Counted from the first letter of the stretch, positions 47,785 to 58,519 are shown. The stretch is 64,000 nt of DNA from Bacillus changyiensis (GCF_027706145.1 NZ_JAQFWW010000005.1:168258-232257), one strand, 5' to 3'. Notes: generated from the sequence alone by a model not told the origin. A program made the numbers and translations.

Positions 47785-47878
47785 GACTTGTTCCTTTCTA
47801 AACGAATTTTGCAGTTAAGCATACCATATAACTTATTTTTTTTCATTAACTAGACTATAAAAATATTTTTCTCTTTTC

Positions 47879-47899
47879 AAATCGTAATTATTACGATAC
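47879..47899. promoter_or_regulatory. Zur box upstream of znuA
   Basis: An inverted repeat, AAATCGTAAT and ATTACGATAC around one T, close to the Zur consensus AAATCGTAATNATTACGATTT. It lies about 60 bases before znuA and predicts repression in zinc-replete cells. Confidence 0.85.
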
Positions 47900-47960
47900 A
47901 ATGTAACAGGAATAATTTTAAATCGGAACAATTCGATTTTATGTTGAGAGGAGAAACAAA

Positions 47961-48920
47961 ATGAAAAAAACAATCGGATTAGCATCTGCAATCCTCCTTG
48001 CAATTGGTTTAACAGCAGGGTGTTCAAGTACAGGAACCTCAGCAGATCAAAATAAAAAAGATGGAAAGTTAGATATTTATACAACGATCTATCCACTTGA
48101 AAATTTCACAAAGAAAATCGGTGGGGAATATGTAAACGTTAAAAGTGTTTATCCTCCTAATGTTGAAGCACATACTTATGAGCCAAGCTCAAAAACGATT
48201 GCGGAGATATCAGATTCAGATGCCTTTATCTATTCTGGGGTCGGTGTAGAAGGGTTCGCTGATAAAGCAGTCAATATGTTAAAAAATAGTGATGTCGACA
48301 TTGTGAAATCTGGAGAAGGAATTGATCTTCTTGAACATGGAGAAGAGCATGGTCATGACGAGGAACATGAGCATGGTGATCACGACCATGGTGATCACGA
48401 TCCACATGTCTGGCTTGACCCTGTACTCGCCCAAAAGTTAGCGGAAAATATTAAAAATGAGCTCGTAAAATTACAACCAGAACATAAAAAAATATTTACA
48501 AAAAACTATGAATCTCTCAAATCTGAATTGGAAAAGCTTGATCAAGAATTTAAAAAAACAGTTGCACACGCGGGTAAAAAAGAGATTCTCGTTTCTCACG
48601 CTGCATACGGATACTGGGAAAAACGTTATGGAATTGAGCAGATGAGTGTGCTTGGTCTTTCACCAACTGAAGAGCCTTCTCAGAAGGATTTGGAAAATAT
48701 CGTGAAAACAGCTAAAGAACACAACATAAAATATGTGATATTTGAAAGTAATGTTAGCAGTAAAATTTCCGACATCATTAAAAAAGAAATCGGCGCTGAA
48801 AGCCTAACAATGAAAAATCTTGAATCCGTCTCAGAAGAAGATCTTAAAGACGGCAAAGACTATACTAGCATCATGAAAGAAAACTTAGCTGTCCTTAAAA
48901 AAGCTTTATCAAATAAATAA
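47961..48920 (+). CDS. znuA: Zinc ABC transporter substrate-binding lipoprotein ZnuA
   Basis: A 319-residue cluster A-I binding protein. Signal peptide with lipobox LTAGC; metal ligands in VEAHTYEPS, DPHVWLDP and LVSHAAYGYW, and a His-rich loop (EEHGHDEEHEHGDHDHGDHD, about residues 132-151) typical of zinc binders. The ZnuB and ZnuC partners are not in this window and must be elsewhere. AGAGGAG precedes the ATG. Zur-controlled by the box above, as is rpmE2 next door. Confidence 0.93.
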   Translation: MKKTIGLASAILLAIGLTAGCSSTGTSADQNKKDGKLDIYTTIYPLENFTKKIGGEYVNVKSVYPPNVEAHTYEPSSKTIAEISDSDAFIYSGVGVEGFADKAVNMLKNSDVDIVKSGEGIDLLEHGEEHGHDEEHEHGDHDHGDHDPHVWLDPVLAQKLAENIKNELVKLQPEHKKIFTKNYESLKSELEKLDQEFKKTVAHAGKKEILVSHAAYGYWEKRYGIEQMSVLGLSPTEEPSQKDLENIVKTAKEHNIKYVIFESNVSSKISDIIKKEIGAESLTMKNLESVSEEDLKDGKDYTSIMKENLAVLKKALSNK

Positions 48921-48928
48921 TGACTGAC

Positions 48929-48964
48929 ACACGCACATCAAGATCTTGATGTGCGTGTTTTTTA
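48929..48964 (+). terminator. Terminator of znuA
   Basis: A perfect 30-base palindrome (48929-48958), starting ACACGCACATCAAGA, followed by TTTTTT. Confidence 0.92.
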
Positions 48965-48966
48965 TC

Positions 48967-48989
48967 AAAAAAAGACCGAATATCGGCCT
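48967..48989 (-). terminator. Terminator of rpmE2
   Basis: AGGCCGA pairs with TCGG(T)CT around TAT, followed by seven T on the minus strand. Confidence 0.8.
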
Positions 48990-49235
48990 TTAATCGAGAT
49001 TAAATCTTTTCTTAAACTGTTCGACCCTTCCCCCTCTTTCATTGAACTTTTGTCTACCTGTGTAAAATGGATGAGTGTCAGAGCTTACTTCAACTTTAAT
49101 CACCGGATATGTTTTACCATCTTCCCACTCTGCTGTTTCATTAGAAGTTCTTGTTGAACTGCTCAAAAATCGGTAACCACTGTTTACATCGTGAAACATA
49201 ACCTTGTAAGTTTTTGGGTGAATATTTGGTTTCAT
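48990..49235 (-). CDS. rpmE2: Ribosomal protein L31 type B, zinc-independent (YtiA)
   Basis: An 81-residue L31. It lacks the CxxC zinc ribbon of L31 type A, which marks it as the zinc-independent paralogue that displaces the zinc form under zinc starvation. The sequence reads [20 protein letters not shown] and ends QFKKRFNLD. The ATG at 49235 has GGAAGGAG upstream. A perfect Zur box lies just before it. Confidence 0.95.
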   Translation of the reverse strand: MKPNIHPKTYKVMFHDVNSGYRFLSSSTRTSNETAEWEDGKTYPVIKVEVSSDTHPFYTGRQKFNERGGRVEQFKKRFNLD

Positions 49236-49251
49236 TGACAATTCTCCTTCC

Positions 49252-49272
49252 AAAACGTAATTATTACGTTTT
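49252..49272. promoter_or_regulatory. Zur box upstream of rpmE2
   Basis: A perfect 21-base palindrome (AAAACGTAAT, T, ATTACGTTTT), 17 bases before the rpmE2 start, matching Zur operators. Confidence 0.88.
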
Positions 49273-49371
49273 ATTATAAACCTTTTAATTCATCATGTCA
49301 AAAGATAGAAGAATAAACAAAACAAAGGACGGATACGCTAATACCGTACAAAAAATTGAAGGGGGATCATA

Positions 49372-49542
49372 ATGGAACATAAAGAGGAACAAAAAGTACT
49401 TTGTGAAGTTAATAACTGTACGTATTGGGGCCAAGGAAACAAATGTACAGCTGATGCCATTTATGTAGTGAGCCATGCAGGTGAAAAAGCTTCTACAAGT
49501 GAGGAAACGGATTGTAAAACATTTAAACCAGAGCATCATTAA
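49372..49542 (+). CDS. DUF1540-family small cysteine-rich protein
   Basis: A 56-residue protein, MEHKEEQKVLCEVNNCTYWG, with four Cys (CEVNNCTYW...NKCTAD...TDCKTF) and no signal peptide. This spacing matches DUF1540, a family of small, often sporulation-linked metal-binding proteins. GAAGGGGG precedes the ATG at 49372. Confidence 0.78.
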   Translation: MEHKEEQKVLCEVNNCTYWGQGNKCTADAIYVVSHAGEKASTSEETDCKTFKPEHH

Positions 49543-49570
49543 TCAGAAGTATTGAAGGAGGAACAGGCTG

Positions 49571-49762
49571 ATGAAGCATGAGTCCTTGATGAAGGCTTTT
49601 TTTCAAGAAATCCAGGGAGCTGATGAGATCTCTTTTCAAAAGGCCGCCCGCTCCTTCGCAAACTTATGGGATTATGAATACGGTTGTCTGGACGGTTTTA
49701 ATGAACAAGCTGATCAACTGATCGGACAAGCCGTTTGCGAAGACATGCTGTTAGAGGAATAG
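49571..49762 (+). CDS. Small hypothetical acidic protein
   Basis: A 63-residue soluble protein, MKHESLMKAFFQEIQGADEI, then KAARSFANLWDYEYGCLDGF. An excellent ribosome binding site (GAAGGAGG) precedes the ATG and the gene follows the DUF1540 gene by 28 bases, suggesting co-transcription. I do not recognise the family. Confidence 0.65.
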   Translation: MKHESLMKAFFQEIQGADEISFQKAARSFANLWDYEYGCLDGFNEQADQLIGQAVCEDMLLEE

Positions 49763-49805
49763 GATCAAGGGTGTCCATAAGTTGGATGCCCTTAAGAGTA
49801 AAAAA

Positions 49806-49824
49806 ACCGGCATTTATTGCCGGT
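49806..49824 (-). terminator. Terminator of the men operon
   Basis: ACCGGCA pairs with TGCCGGT around five bases, followed by a T run on the minus strand; it is about 100 bases past the menC stop. Confidence 0.85.
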
Positions 49825-49922
49825 CCAAACGAGAAGGGGAATATAATACACATTAAATATAAAAGAATACCACAAAACAAACAAACCTTAAGAAATAGAA
49901 AATCGCTTAACAAAAATGCTTT

Positions 49923-51032
49923 TTAACGTTTAAATACATCGATTTTAACAGAGTTTTTTCTTAATACATGTTGATTCACTGAAAATCCCATTCCTGGATT
50001 TTCTGGTACCTTAATATACCCACCTTGAATCTGAATTTCAGGTTGAACAATATCCTCTTCCCAGTACCTCGAAGATGCGGAGATATCCCCTGGTATCAAA
50101 AATTGCGGGAGTGAGCTAAGCGCAATATTATGCGCCCTAGAAATACCTGTTTCCAACATTCCGCCACACCAGACAGGCAGATGGTGCTTTTTGCAAAGAT
50201 CATGAATTTTTAGCGCTTCCGTTAAACCTCCAACACGTGAAGGTTTAATATTAATGATTTGGCAACTACCTAACTCAATCGCTTTTCTAGCATCATCGAC
50301 CGACCGTATACTTTCATCAAGACAAATTGAAGTTTTGATATACTTTTGTAAGTGACGGTGATCAACAATGTCTTCATCTGCCAATGGTTGTTCGATCATG
50401 ATTAAATGAAATTGATCCAATTCTTTTATACGTTTAAGATCTTTCAGCTGGTATGAGGAGTTTGCATCTGCCATTAATGGTACATGTGGAAAATGCTTTC
50501 TAATTTCTTTTAATAAACCAATATCTTGTCCAGGCTTAATTTTAAGTTTTATTCTTTGATAACCTTCTTTTACATATTGATCAATTTCCTGAAGCATATC
50601 CTCTATTGGTCCAAGTCCAACGACAACACCAGCGGGTATTTTTGATTTCACTCCTCCTAGTACCTCTGTTAAAGATTGACCATGTTTTTTAGCATACAGA
50701 TCCCAAAAAGCGGCTTCAACCCCGGCCTTTGCCATTCTGTTTCCTTTAAATCTATGCAATCGCTCTGGAACTTGAGAAGGATGAGAAAAGCTCTCAGAAA
50801 GCACAATCGGAATAAAAAAATCTTTCAACATATGATAGCATGTCTCAGTTGTTTCTTCCGTGTACCATGGAGAGGAAAAAGCAGAAACTTCCCCCCAGCC
50901 TATCACACCGTGCTGATCTTCTACCTCTATAATAAGAAATTTGCGTTCCTGCAACGTTTCTAAACTAGACTTGAAGGGTTTTTTTAAATGCATGCACAAA
51001 TGGTACAATGTCAATCTTTTGATTTGAATCAT
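49923..51032 (-). CDS. menC: o-Succinylbenzoate synthase MenC
   Basis: A 369-residue enolase-superfamily enzyme that dehydrates SHCHC to o-succinylbenzoate. Catalytic Lys pair in RIKLKIKPG; metal ligands in LMADANSSYQ, MIEQPL and CLDESI; second Lys in IINIKPSRVGG. It belongs to the MenC/N-acylamino acid racemase branch, so racemase side activity is possible. Twelve bases after menE. Confidence 0.95.
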   Translation of the reverse strand: MIQIKRLTLYHLCMHLKKPFKSSLETLQERKFLIIEVEDQHGVIGWGEVSAFSSPWYTEETTETCYHMLKDFFIPIVLSESFSHPSQVPERLHRFKGNRMAKAGVEAAFWDLYAKKHGQSLTEVLGGVKSKIPAGVVVGLGPIEDMLQEIDQYVKEGYQRIKLKIKPGQDIGLLKEIRKHFPHVPLMADANSSYQLKDLKRIKELDQFHLIMIEQPLADEDIVDHRHLQKYIKTSICLDESIRSVDDARKAIELGSCQIINIKPSRVGGLTEALKIHDLCKKHHLPVWCGGMLETGISRAHNIALSSLPQFLIPGDISASSRYWEEDIVQPEIQIQGGYIKVPENPGMGFSVNQHVLRKNSVKIDVFKR

Positions 51033-51044
51033 ATCCTTCTCCTT

Positions 51045-52466
51045 CTACAATTTGTGTCTCATCAATTTGTTTGCAGCATTACGCGGTAACTTTTCAACAA
51101 TCTGAAAAGCTTTTGGAACTTTATAAGCAGCAAGTCTATCTTTACAAAATTGAATGAGTTCTTCCTCGTCAACCGCTTCACTGATTACCAGAAATGCATG
51201 TGGAACCTTTCCCCATATGTTATCATCTACTCCTTTTATTCCAGCTTCCATAACAAAAGGATGGGTTTGAAGAACCGCTTCTACCTCAGCGGGATAAATA
51301 TTTTCACCACCTGAGATGATTAAATCTGAACGTCTATCTAATACATATAAAAATCCGTCATTGTCAAGGTAGCCGAGATCACCAGTTTTAAACCAGCCAT
51401 CTTTTAATGATTCACGAGTAACTGTTTCATTTTTCAAATATCCTTTCATCACTGTCGGCCCTTTTACAATAATTTCACCATGTTCACCAGTGTTGCATGA
51501 CACCCCATTTCGTTCGATCCGAATGTTTGAAGCAAACAGCGGTTTTCCGGCTGAACCGAGTTTTGTCATACTGTACTGTGGTGTAAGTGTTGCAATTTGC
51601 GAACAAGTTTCTGTCATGCCATAAGTCTGAACAATTGGTAATTGTTTTTTTCTGCATTCTTCGAGTAGGGCAAATGGAGCCGGTCCCCCACCTAACAACA
51701 AGCATCTTAACGGCTCAGGACAGTTGGAAAGCTCTACTGTTAGACGCGCAAGTGTTGTCTGAACAACCGAAATCATCGTTACTTGGTCAGCTTGAATTGA
51801 GCGCAGAACATCCTTTACTTCAAATTTTTTATGTAAAACAATCGTCATTCCATAAATGACAGACTTAAATAAAGCGGACAAGCCACTGATATGAAAGAGA
51901 GGTAAAGTCACTAGCCAGCGATCATCCTCCATAAGACCAAGATTTAAAGCAGAAGAAACTGCACTAAAGTAGTGATTAGAAAAGGTTTGCATCACCCCTT
52001 TAGGCCGTCCAGTTGTACCAGATGTATACATGATTGTAGCTGTATCATCCAAATGAATGTCGACTGGTTGAAAAAACGGCTCAGGCAAAATTTTTTGAAG
52101 TTCTTCTACTGTCATGGCATTCATATGTTGCTCAGCAAAAGGTTCTTCAGTTATCATAAGCTTAGCTTCTGAATGTTCGATTTGATAGAGTCTTTCCGAT
52201 TTTGACAGTCTTGTATTTAAAAGAACGACACGAGCACCAAGGAAAAAACAAGCGTGGATGCAAATCACCATTTCGAGTCGGTTTGTCATCAGAATAGCAA
52301 TTGTATCGCCTTTTTCAATAGCCAAATGTTTCAGCTGGGCGGCCATTTTTTCTGCCTCTGTAAACAGCTTTAAAAAGGTAAGCCGTTTGTTTCCTTGAAT
52401 AACAGCCAGCCTGTCAGGTGTCAATTCTGCCCGCTGTTTAAGCCAATTCGGCTGCTCCATTAGCAT
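51045..52466 (-). CDS. menE: o-Succinylbenzoate-CoA ligase MenE
   Basis: A 473-residue adenylate-forming enzyme making OSB-CoA. The AMP-binding P-loop is TIMYTSGTTGRPKG; YGMTETCSQ and LKTGDLGYLD-like FKTGDLGYLD are the A5 and A7 motifs; the C-terminal catalytic Lys is in PRNAANKLMR. It is about a dozen residues shorter than B. subtilis MenE at the C-terminus but retains the Lys. Same operon as menB and menC. Confidence 0.95.
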   Translation of the reverse strand: MLMEQPNWLKQRAELTPDRLAVIQGNKRLTFLKLFTEAEKMAAQLKHLAIEKGDTIAILMTNRLEMVICIHACFFLGARVVLLNTRLSKSERLYQIEHSEAKLMITEEPFAEQHMNAMTVEELQKILPEPFFQPVDIHLDDTATIMYTSGTTGRPKGVMQTFSNHYFSAVSSALNLGLMEDDRWLVTLPLFHISGLSALFKSVIYGMTIVLHKKFEVKDVLRSIQADQVTMISVVQTTLARLTVELSNCPEPLRCLLLGGGPAPFALLEECRKKQLPIVQTYGMTETCSQIATLTPQYSMTKLGSAGKPLFASNIRIERNGVSCNTGEHGEIIVKGPTVMKGYLKNETVTRESLKDGWFKTGDLGYLDNDGFLYVLDRRSDLIISGGENIYPAEVEAVLQTHPFVMEAGIKGVDDNIWGKVPHAFLVISEAVDEEELIQFCKDRLAAYKVPKAFQIVEKLPRNAANKLMRHKL

Positions 52467-52497
52467 CTTTAATCATCTCCAAAACTGATTTAAAAAG

Positions 52498-52527
52498 AAA
52501 ACAGCTCAGTTCATACCAAGCTGTTTT
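52498..52527 (-). terminator. Hairpin terminator between menB and menE
   Basis: AAAACAGCT pairs with AGCTGTTTT, followed by CTTTTT on the minus strand. It lies six bases past the menB stop within the men gene series, so it may lower menE and menC expression. Confidence 0.75.
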
Positions 52528-52532
52528 TTATA

Positions 52533-53351
52533 TTAAGGAAAACGAGGGAACTGTCCAAAGTCTGGGCGGCGTTTTTCTTTAAAGGCATCGCGCCCCTCTT
52601 TCGCTTCATCTGTTGTGTAGTATAGCAATGTCGCATCTCCGGCAAATTGTTGAATACCTGCGAGTCCATCTGTATCAGCATTAAAAGCAGCTTTCAAAAA
52701 CCTAAGTGCTGTCGGGCTCTTTTCTAACATTTCTTCACACCATTGAATGGTTTCTTCTTCAAGTTTTTCAAGCGGAACAACCGTGTTGACAAGGCCCATT
52801 TCCTTTGCCTCTTGAGCATTATATTGACGGCATAAGTACCAGATTTCACGCGCTTTTTTATGGCCTACAATTCGCGCTAAATAGCCTGATCCATAACCGG
52901 CATCAAAACTACCCACTTTCGGTCCTGTTTGTCCAAAAATTGCATTGTCTGCAGCAATAGTCAAGTCGCAAACGATATGCAGTACATGTCCACCACCAAT
53001 TGCATAGCCAGAAACCATGGCAACAACAGGTTTTGGAATCACACGAATTAAACGCTGTAAGTCGAGCACGTTTAGACGCGGGATTTGATCTTCTCCCACA
53101 TATCCTCCATGACCTCGTACTTTTTGATCTCCACCTGAACAAAACGCTTTATCCCCTGCACCGGCAAGGATGATAACACCGATATTTGCGTCATCCCTTG
53201 CATATGCAAATGCATCAATCAGCTCTGAAACTGTCTTCGGTCGAAATGCGTTATGTACTTCAGGCCGATTAATCGTAATTTTTGCAATGCCATGATATGT
53301 CTCATATAAAATATCTTCATATTGACGTTCACTTTTCCATTCTACCGTCAT
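52533..53351 (-). CDS. menB: 1,4-Dihydroxy-2-naphthoyl-CoA synthase MenB
   Basis: A 272-residue crotonase-fold enzyme that cyclises OSB-CoA. Signature segments are [28 protein letters not shown] and the DAGYGSGY active-site loop; the sequence is close to B. subtilis MenB throughout. The ATG at 53351 has AGGAGG eight bases upstream; a TTG three bases earlier is possible. Confidence 0.97.
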   Translation of the reverse strand: MTVEWKSERQYEDILYETYHGIAKITINRPEVHNAFRPKTVSELIDAFAYARDDANIGVIILAGAGDKAFCSGGDQKVRGHGGYVGEDQIPRLNVLDLQRLIRVIPKPVVAMVSGYAIGGGHVLHIVCDLTIAADNAIFGQTGPKVGSFDAGYGSGYLARIVGHKKAREIWYLCRQYNAQEAKEMGLVNTVVPLEKLEEETIQWCEEMLEKSPTALRFLKAAFNADTDGLAGIQQFAGDATLLYYTTDEAKEGRDAFKEKRRPDFGQFPRFP

Positions 53352-53363
53352 CAATATAACCTC

Positions 53364-54185
53364 CTACTTTAAAATAAAGTCACTTATTATTCTACCAAAA
53401 AAATCAGGCTCTTCCACATGAACCGCATGACCTGTTTGCTCGGCGATCACAAGACGGCTTCCAGGAATATATTGCTTCATGTTTTGATTGATCGCTACAA
53501 ATTTATTGTCAAGACTCCCGGCAATTAAGAGAACTGGGTAATCGATAAAAGCAAGCTTCTCCCACCAAGAAGGTTGTGCACCGGTTCCCATTGCGGACAA
53601 GCTGTTTGCAAGACCAAGAGGCAGCTGATTGAGACGTTCATTGCGAATTTTTTCTTTTTTGGCAGTTTCCAGTTTATGCTGGGAAGAAAACAAAGGGATT
53701 CCTTCCCAATAGTCAACAAACCACTCCATCCCCTTGCGGAGTATTTGTTCCCCAAGTCGCCGATCGTGTGCTCTTCGGTCTTGCCTTTCTGCTTCTGTTT
53801 GCAACCCCGGAGAACTGCTTTCCAAAATTAAACGAGCTATTCGCTCAGGATGAATCATCGCAAATGACAAAGCAAGTCTACCACCCATCGAATACCCGAC
53901 TAGATGAACATTTCCCAATTCAAGCTGATCGAAAATTTCCAATAAATCAGCACATTGCTTTTCTGTACTGTAGCGTTTTTTTTCACTTGGCGAATCGGTT
54001 CTCCCATGGCCGAGTAAATCCAGTTTTACACAACGAATTCCTGGGAAATACCGTTCTATTCCATCCCATGTTTTCGCACTGCCTGTAAACCCGTGTAAAA
54101 AAACCACTGTTTGTTTTGTTGACCACCCATTATCTTCTATTTCATAGCTAATACCGTCTTTTAATGTCAGTTTCAAAATGTCCAC
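53364..54185 (-). CDS. menH: SHCHC synthase MenH (YtxM)
   Basis: A 273-residue alpha/beta hydrolase that removes pyruvate from SEPHCHC. Nucleophile elbow GYSMGGRL, oxyanion [10 protein letters not shown], catalytic His in [10 protein letters not shown]. Start GTG at 54185 within the end of menD; a TTG nine bases further in, overlapping the menD stop as TTGA, is equally possible. Same operon. Confidence 0.92.
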   Translation of the reverse strand: MDILKLTLKDGISYEIEDNGWSTKQTVVFLHGFTGSAKTWDGIERYFPGIRCVKLDLLGHGRTDSPSEKKRYSTEKQCADLLEIFDQLELGNVHLVGYSMGGRLALSFAMIHPERIARLILESSSPGLQTEAERQDRRAHDRRLGEQILRKGMEWFVDYWEGIPLFSSQHKLETAKKEKIRNERLNQLPLGLANSLSAMGTGAQPSWWEKLAFIDYPVLLIAGSLDNKFVAINQNMKQYIPGSRLVIAEQTGHAVHVEEPDFFGRIISDFILK

Positions 54186-55912
54186 TCTTTTCTGATTTCA
54201 TAAAGAACTGTCTCCATTAATTGAAGCTGATGCTGGACACGGTCATGTCGCTTTGTTTTCACTTCAATAATATCAAGTCCGTTTCGGTGAATAGAAGATA
54301 AATAAGCATCAGTAAAATGAGCGATCGACTCTGGACATTGATAACGCCCCCCATACAATTCTGCAGCATGCTTAAATTCAAGTCCGGTCGGTGTACCAAA
54401 TAATTGCTCAAAATATGTTTGTTCAGTTGTTTGAGGAAGAAATGAAAAAATTCCGCCTCCATCATTATTCACAAGGATGACTGTCAGTGGAATATCAAGC
54501 GTCTTACAAACTAATAAACCGTTTAAATCATGATAAAAAGATAAATCACCAATCACAAGTGTAACAGGCTCTTTCGTTGCTGCATATACGCCGAGCGCTG
54601 TCGAGACTACACCATCAATCCCATTTGCACCTCGATTAGCAAACACTCGGAATGAGCGCTCCTGATTCTCAAAAAATGTATCTACATCGCGAATCGGCAT
54701 GCTATTACCAACAAAAAGTGAACTGTTTTCAGGAATAAAATATTGCAAATGGCGATACAGATTTCCTTCAAATGTAAGATCCTCGACTTCAAGATTTCGC
54801 AAATGATGACGAAAACGGCTGTTAACATACTGCCATTTTTCCAACCAGTCACATGATCTGTTTTGCGCAACTGAACGGATCATAACTTTAACGAATTCCC
54901 TCTCTGTACAATGTAACATATATGAGCTCTGTTGAGTGGGATCTCGAAAGCCTCCACTAGGATCTACGATCATCTGGACGATATTTGAATGTTGCTTTAA
55001 AAGCTGATACAACGGCTTTGAAACAGGCATCGCCCCAAAACGGATGACAAGCTTTGGCATTAAAAAGCTTGTTAAGTCTTCATCTTTTAATAAAGAATCA
55101 TACGCATCAATAATGGTCTCTTGAGCATGACTTCCATTTCGTAAATTTGAGAGTGGATCAGCTAAAATAGGATACCCCAATGCTTTTGAAAGTGAGATGA
55201 TCTCGTATTTAGCTGCTTCATTCTGGAGCTCGCCGCAAACAATAACACCTTTTTCTGTTTCTTCAATCAGTGTGCTCAAAGTGTTAAGATCTTTTGCATG
55301 AATGGTTGCATGACTGCCAGTCACAGATATATGAGATCGATTTCTCATTCTTTCAAACGGCTGATCATCAAGATTTGGCATTAGTGGCTCCCTTAATGGA
55401 ACATTAATATGAACAGGTCCATGGGGTTCTTTTAATGATTCTCCAACAGCACGGTCTGCTACAGCCCGGATATAGGTGAGCATTTCTGGATGTGCATCAG
55501 GCAATGCTAAGTCTGTGAAATAGTTAACAAAGTTTCCGAATAAGAACTGCTGATCAATCGCCTGAGGTGCTCCCACTCCCCGAAGTTCATGCGGCCGATC
55601 AGCCGTTAAGATGATAAGCGGTATTCTTGAATAATGAGCCTCAATCACGGCCGGGTAAAAATTAGCTGCTGCGGTTCCAGATGTACAGATCAAAGCAACA
55701 GGTTTTCGCTCCGCTTTTGCCATACCCAATGCAAAAAAACCGGCTGATCTTTCATCAACGTGCACGTGAACGTTTAAATCAGGATGTGCCGCTGCCAGAA
55801 GTGCAAGAGGCGTCGATCTTGATCCCGGACAAATTACTGCTTCTCTAACCCCAGCTAGTGTTAATTCATCGATAAAATTCCCTATATATTTAGTAATCGG
55901 ATTTTCTGTCAA
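54173..55912 (-). CDS. menD: SEPHCHC synthase MenD
   Basis: A 579-residue ThDP enzyme joining isochorismate and 2-oxoglutarate. N-terminal [12 protein letters not shown], catalytic Glu region, and the C-terminal ThDP/metal motif [11 protein letters not shown] with [15 protein letters not shown] start overlapping the menF stop by 4 bases, with GGAGG upstream inside menF. Complete length. Confidence 0.97.
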   Translation of the reverse strand: MTENPITKYIGNFIDELTLAGVREAVICPGSRSTPLALLAAAHPDLNVHVHVDERSAGFFALGMAKAERKPVALICTSGTAAANFYPAVIEAHYSRIPLIILTADRPHELRGVGAPQAIDQQFLFGNFVNYFTDLALPDAHPEMLTYIRAVADRAVGESLKEPHGPVHINVPLREPLMPNLDDQPFERMRNRSHISVTGSHATIHAKDLNTLSTLIEETEKGVIVCGELQNEAAKYEIISLSKALGYPILADPLSNLRNGSHAQETIIDAYDSLLKDEDLTSFLMPKLVIRFGAMPVSKPLYQLLKQHSNIVQMIVDPSGGFRDPTQQSSYMLHCTEREFVKVMIRSVAQNRSCDWLEKWQYVNSRFRHHLRNLEVEDLTFEGNLYRHLQYFIPENSSLFVGNSMPIRDVDTFFENQERSFRVFANRGANGIDGVVSTALGVYAATKEPVTLVIGDLSFYHDLNGLLVCKTLDIPLTVILVNNDGGGIFSFLPQTTEQTYFEQLFGTPTGLEFKHAAELYGGRYQCPESIAHFTDAYLSSIHRNGLDIIEVKTKRHDRVQHQLQLMETVLYEIRKEWTF

Positions 55913-57315
55913 CTAGGATCGCCTCCAAGAGCGGACAACATTGGCTTTAGTTTCATTTGGGTTTCCTCGTACTCCTGTAACGGATCGGAATCTCTCACAA
56001 TTCCACAGCCGGCAAACAGTCTAGCCTGATGAGAATCAATCAAACCCGATCGTATCGCAACTGCAAATTCTCCATGATCTCTCGAATCGAGCCAACCTAT
56101 CGGACCTGCATACCATCCCCTTGACATCGGTTCAATACTTCTAATTACCTCAAGTGCTGTTTTCTGAGGATCTCCTCCAAGAGCAGGTGTTGGATGCAAT
56201 TTCTCAATGAAATCAAATAAAGAATATTTTTTGCTCATTTGACCAATGATTGGGGTATAGAGGTGTTGTACACTTTTTGTCTTGTATAACTCAGGTGCTG
56301 CTGGTTTTTCAACATCATCGCAATATCTTGAAAATGCTTGATGAATCATGTCTACAACAAACTCATGCTCCATTGCATTCTTTTTATCGTGTAATAACTC
56401 AAGACCGAGCATTTGATCTTCCTGCTCAGTTTGACCTCTTTTAATCGAGCCTGCAAGACAAGTGGATAAAACCTTGTCAGCAACCTTTTTAATCAGCCGT
56501 TCAGGTGATGCTCCAACAAAACATTTGCCATTCTCCTTAATGGCAAATATATAGCTTGACGTTTGGTCGCATAATAATTGACTGATCACTCGATACAGCT
56601 GAATAGGTTCCCGAAATGTCAAAAGAATTTCTCTAGCGAGTACGACTTTATCATACTTACCTTTTTGAATGTCTGTTGTAGCATGACGAATAGCTTCAAG
56701 CCATTCATCTACATAAAGCTCAGTTTTTTTGTCATATTGTTGATGTTCTGCCCGTTCGTCATGAATAGGGAACGTTCTCAACTTTTTAACGGCGTTGATT
56801 AATTGATCAAGAACATGGTGGACATTTTCATAAGGGTGCACCCATTTATTCATTGTGATAAACGTAGCATCTGAAGTTTTAGTCAACATTTTAGAAGGAA
56901 TAAAAAAAGCGCCTTCTTGAAAATCGTGCCAATGTTTTGCTTTTTTTTTCAATGGGTCAAAAGAAAAACCGCCAAATAGTAAAGGACCCACTGCTGATTG
57001 AGTTACGTTGCCATCCTCATGGAAATGAAATGATCTATCTTTTATATGCTCCCATTTTTCATGAATGTCCTGATAACGTCCTCGATCCTTTTGGTGTGTG
57101 ACAACAGTTAATTCCTGTCCAAGACCGACAAGTGTCAATTGCTGATCTGGATCAGACCAAAAAAACCGTTTGTCCATTCCACTTTCAAAAAAAGCAAGCG
57201 GATCGATTGTCTCTATTTTGCTAGAATAGCTTATTAAAACAGCATGATCGACTTTTTTAAGTTTATCTAATACGTTAGATGTTTCGTTTTGTAAGGTCAG
57301 TCCCAATGTTGCCAC
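55909..57315 (-). CDS. menF: Menaquinone-specific isochorismate synthase MenF
   Basis: A 468-residue chorismate-utilising enzyme. Catalytic segments: [20 protein letters not shown] (with the Lys), LHPTPALGG and the C-terminal magnesium-binding Glu in [13 protein letters not shown] and [11 protein letters not shown]. Start choice: the ATG at 57324 lies directly on GGAGGA, whereas the GTG at 57315 has the proper 9-base spacing, so it is taken here. First gene of the men operon. Confidence 0.95.
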   Translation of the reverse strand: MATLGLTLQNETSNVLDKLKKVDHAVLISYSSKIETIDPLAFFESGMDKRFFWSDPDQQLTLVGLGQELTVVTHQKDRGRYQDIHEKWEHIKDRSFHFHEDGNVTQSAVGPLLFGGFSFDPLKKKAKHWHDFQEGAFFIPSKMLTKTSDATFITMNKWVHPYENVHHVLDQLINAVKKLRTFPIHDERAEHQQYDKKTELYVDEWLEAIRHATTDIQKGKYDKVVLAREILLTFREPIQLYRVISQLLCDQTSSYIFAIKENGKCFVGASPERLIKKVADKVLSTCLAGSIKRGQTEQEDQMLGLELLHDKKNAMEHEFVVDMIHQAFSRYCDDVEKPAAPELYKTKSVQHLYTPIIGQMSKKYSLFDFIEKLHPTPALGGDPQKTALEVIRSIEPMSRGWYAGPIGWLDSRDHGEFAVAIRSGLIDSHQARLFAGCGIVRDSDPLQEYEETQMKLKPMLSALGGDPS

Positions 57316-57353
57316 CTTGATCATTCCTCCAAAGTCCGTAAAATGCTTTTATT

Positions 57354-57382
57354 ACAATACACCTGAGAACGATATGTGTCAA
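57354..57382 (-). promoter_or_regulatory. Promoter of the men operon
   Basis: TTGACA (57377-57382) and TATTGT (57354-57359) separated by 17 bases on the minus strand, 30 bases before menF. Confidence 0.85.
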
Positions 57383-57551
57383 TAAAACAACACTTTTTTC
57401 TTTTTCATTATATACATATCAGCAGATAAATGAAAATGAAGACTGGACAGCTTTTTTTCTAACAATATCACCCATTATATTGACACCTTTTTTAACTTTT
57501 TCTAAACTTAGAGGGGATGTGTACGTATTAAAACTTAAAGGAGTCAAACTT

Positions 57552-58487
57552 ATGCAACATCAATCACTTTCAGAAAGTGTTTCTGGAATAAAACAGACGA
57601 ATAACTGGCGAGTATGGTGGATGTTAACAAGACCTCATACACTCACTGCTGCATTTGTCCCTGTTACAATCGGTACGGTTATGGCTCTTGAAACGGAGCG
57701 AATTCATATATGGTTGTTTATAGCCATGCTCTTAGCCTCAGTCTTGATTCAGATAGGCACAAATTTATTTAACGAATATTTTGATTATGTCCGGGGCCTT
57801 GATAATGAAAACTCCGTTGGTATTGGAGGTGCTATTGTCCGTTACGGAATGAAGCCCAAAACAGTCTTATATCTGGCCTATGGGTTATTCGGCGTATCTG
57901 TGTTGCTCGGGGTATATATTTGTATGTCTTCAAGTTGGTGGCTGGCGCTTATCGGATTAATTTGTATGGCGGTTGGCTATTTTTATACCGGAGGTCCACT
58001 CCCAATCTCATATACACCATTCGGTGAAATGATGTCTGGTATCTTTATGGGAATGGTCATTATCCTCATTTCATACTTTATTCAAACCGGAGAAATTACC
58101 TGGAATGTCTTTTTGATCTCACTTCCAATTACAATTTTAGTTGGAGGCATTAACCTATCCAATAATATCCGCGATTTAGTCGGTGACAAAGAAAATGGCA
58201 GGAAAACACTTCCAATTTTAGCAGGAAGAAAAAACGCGGTCCAAATTTTAACAGTCTTCTTTATTGTTTCTTATTTACTAATTGGTTTGTATATCATGTT
58301 CGCAATCATTTCTGTTTGGAGTTGTCTTGTGCTTTTAAGTCTTCCAAAACCCATTAAAGCTATAAAAGAATTTAAACTTAAAGAAAAACCGGCTGATCTG
58401 ATGATCGCTATGAAATCAACGGCACAAACAAATACATTTTTTGGTTTTTTACTAGCGCTTGCCTTAGTTATCCAATATATTCTTTAA
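57552..58487 (+). CDS. menA: 1,4-Dihydroxy-2-naphthoate polyprenyltransferase MenA
   Basis: A 311-residue UbiA-family membrane prenyltransferase, the same length as B. subtilis MenA, attaching the polyprenyl chain to DHNA. The Asp-rich motifs are NLFNEYFDYVRGLDN and NNIRDLVGDKENGRKT. About eight or nine TM segments. The ATG at 57552 has AAAGGAG eight bases upstream; the frame is open 24 codons further in the promoter region. Divergent from menF, it supplies the next-to-last step of the same pathway. Confidence 0.96.
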   Translation: MQHQSLSESVSGIKQTNNWRVWWMLTRPHTLTAAFVPVTIGTVMALETERIHIWLFIAMLLASVLIQIGTNLFNEYFDYVRGLDNENSVGIGGAIVRYGMKPKTVLYLAYGLFGVSVLLGVYICMSSSWWLALIGLICMAVGYFYTGGPLPISYTPFGEMMSGIFMGMVIILISYFIQTGEITWNVFLISLPITILVGGINLSNNIRDLVGDKENGRKTLPILAGRKNAVQILTVFFIVSYLLIGLYIMFAIISVWSCLVLLSLPKPIKAIKEFKLKEKPADLMIAMKSTAQTNTFFGFLLALALVIQYIL

Positions 58488-58492
58488 AAAAG

Positions 58493-58519
58493 AGAACCTT
58501 AGGAGGTTCTTTTTTTTTA
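58493..58519 (+). terminator. Terminator of menA
   Basis: AGAACC pairs with GGTTCT around TTAGGA, followed by eight T. Confidence 0.85.

Noticed and set aside
49698..49913. 71-codon minus-strand frame before menC terminator
   Set aside because: It overlaps a plus-strand small gene with an excellent ribosome binding site and crosses the men terminator.
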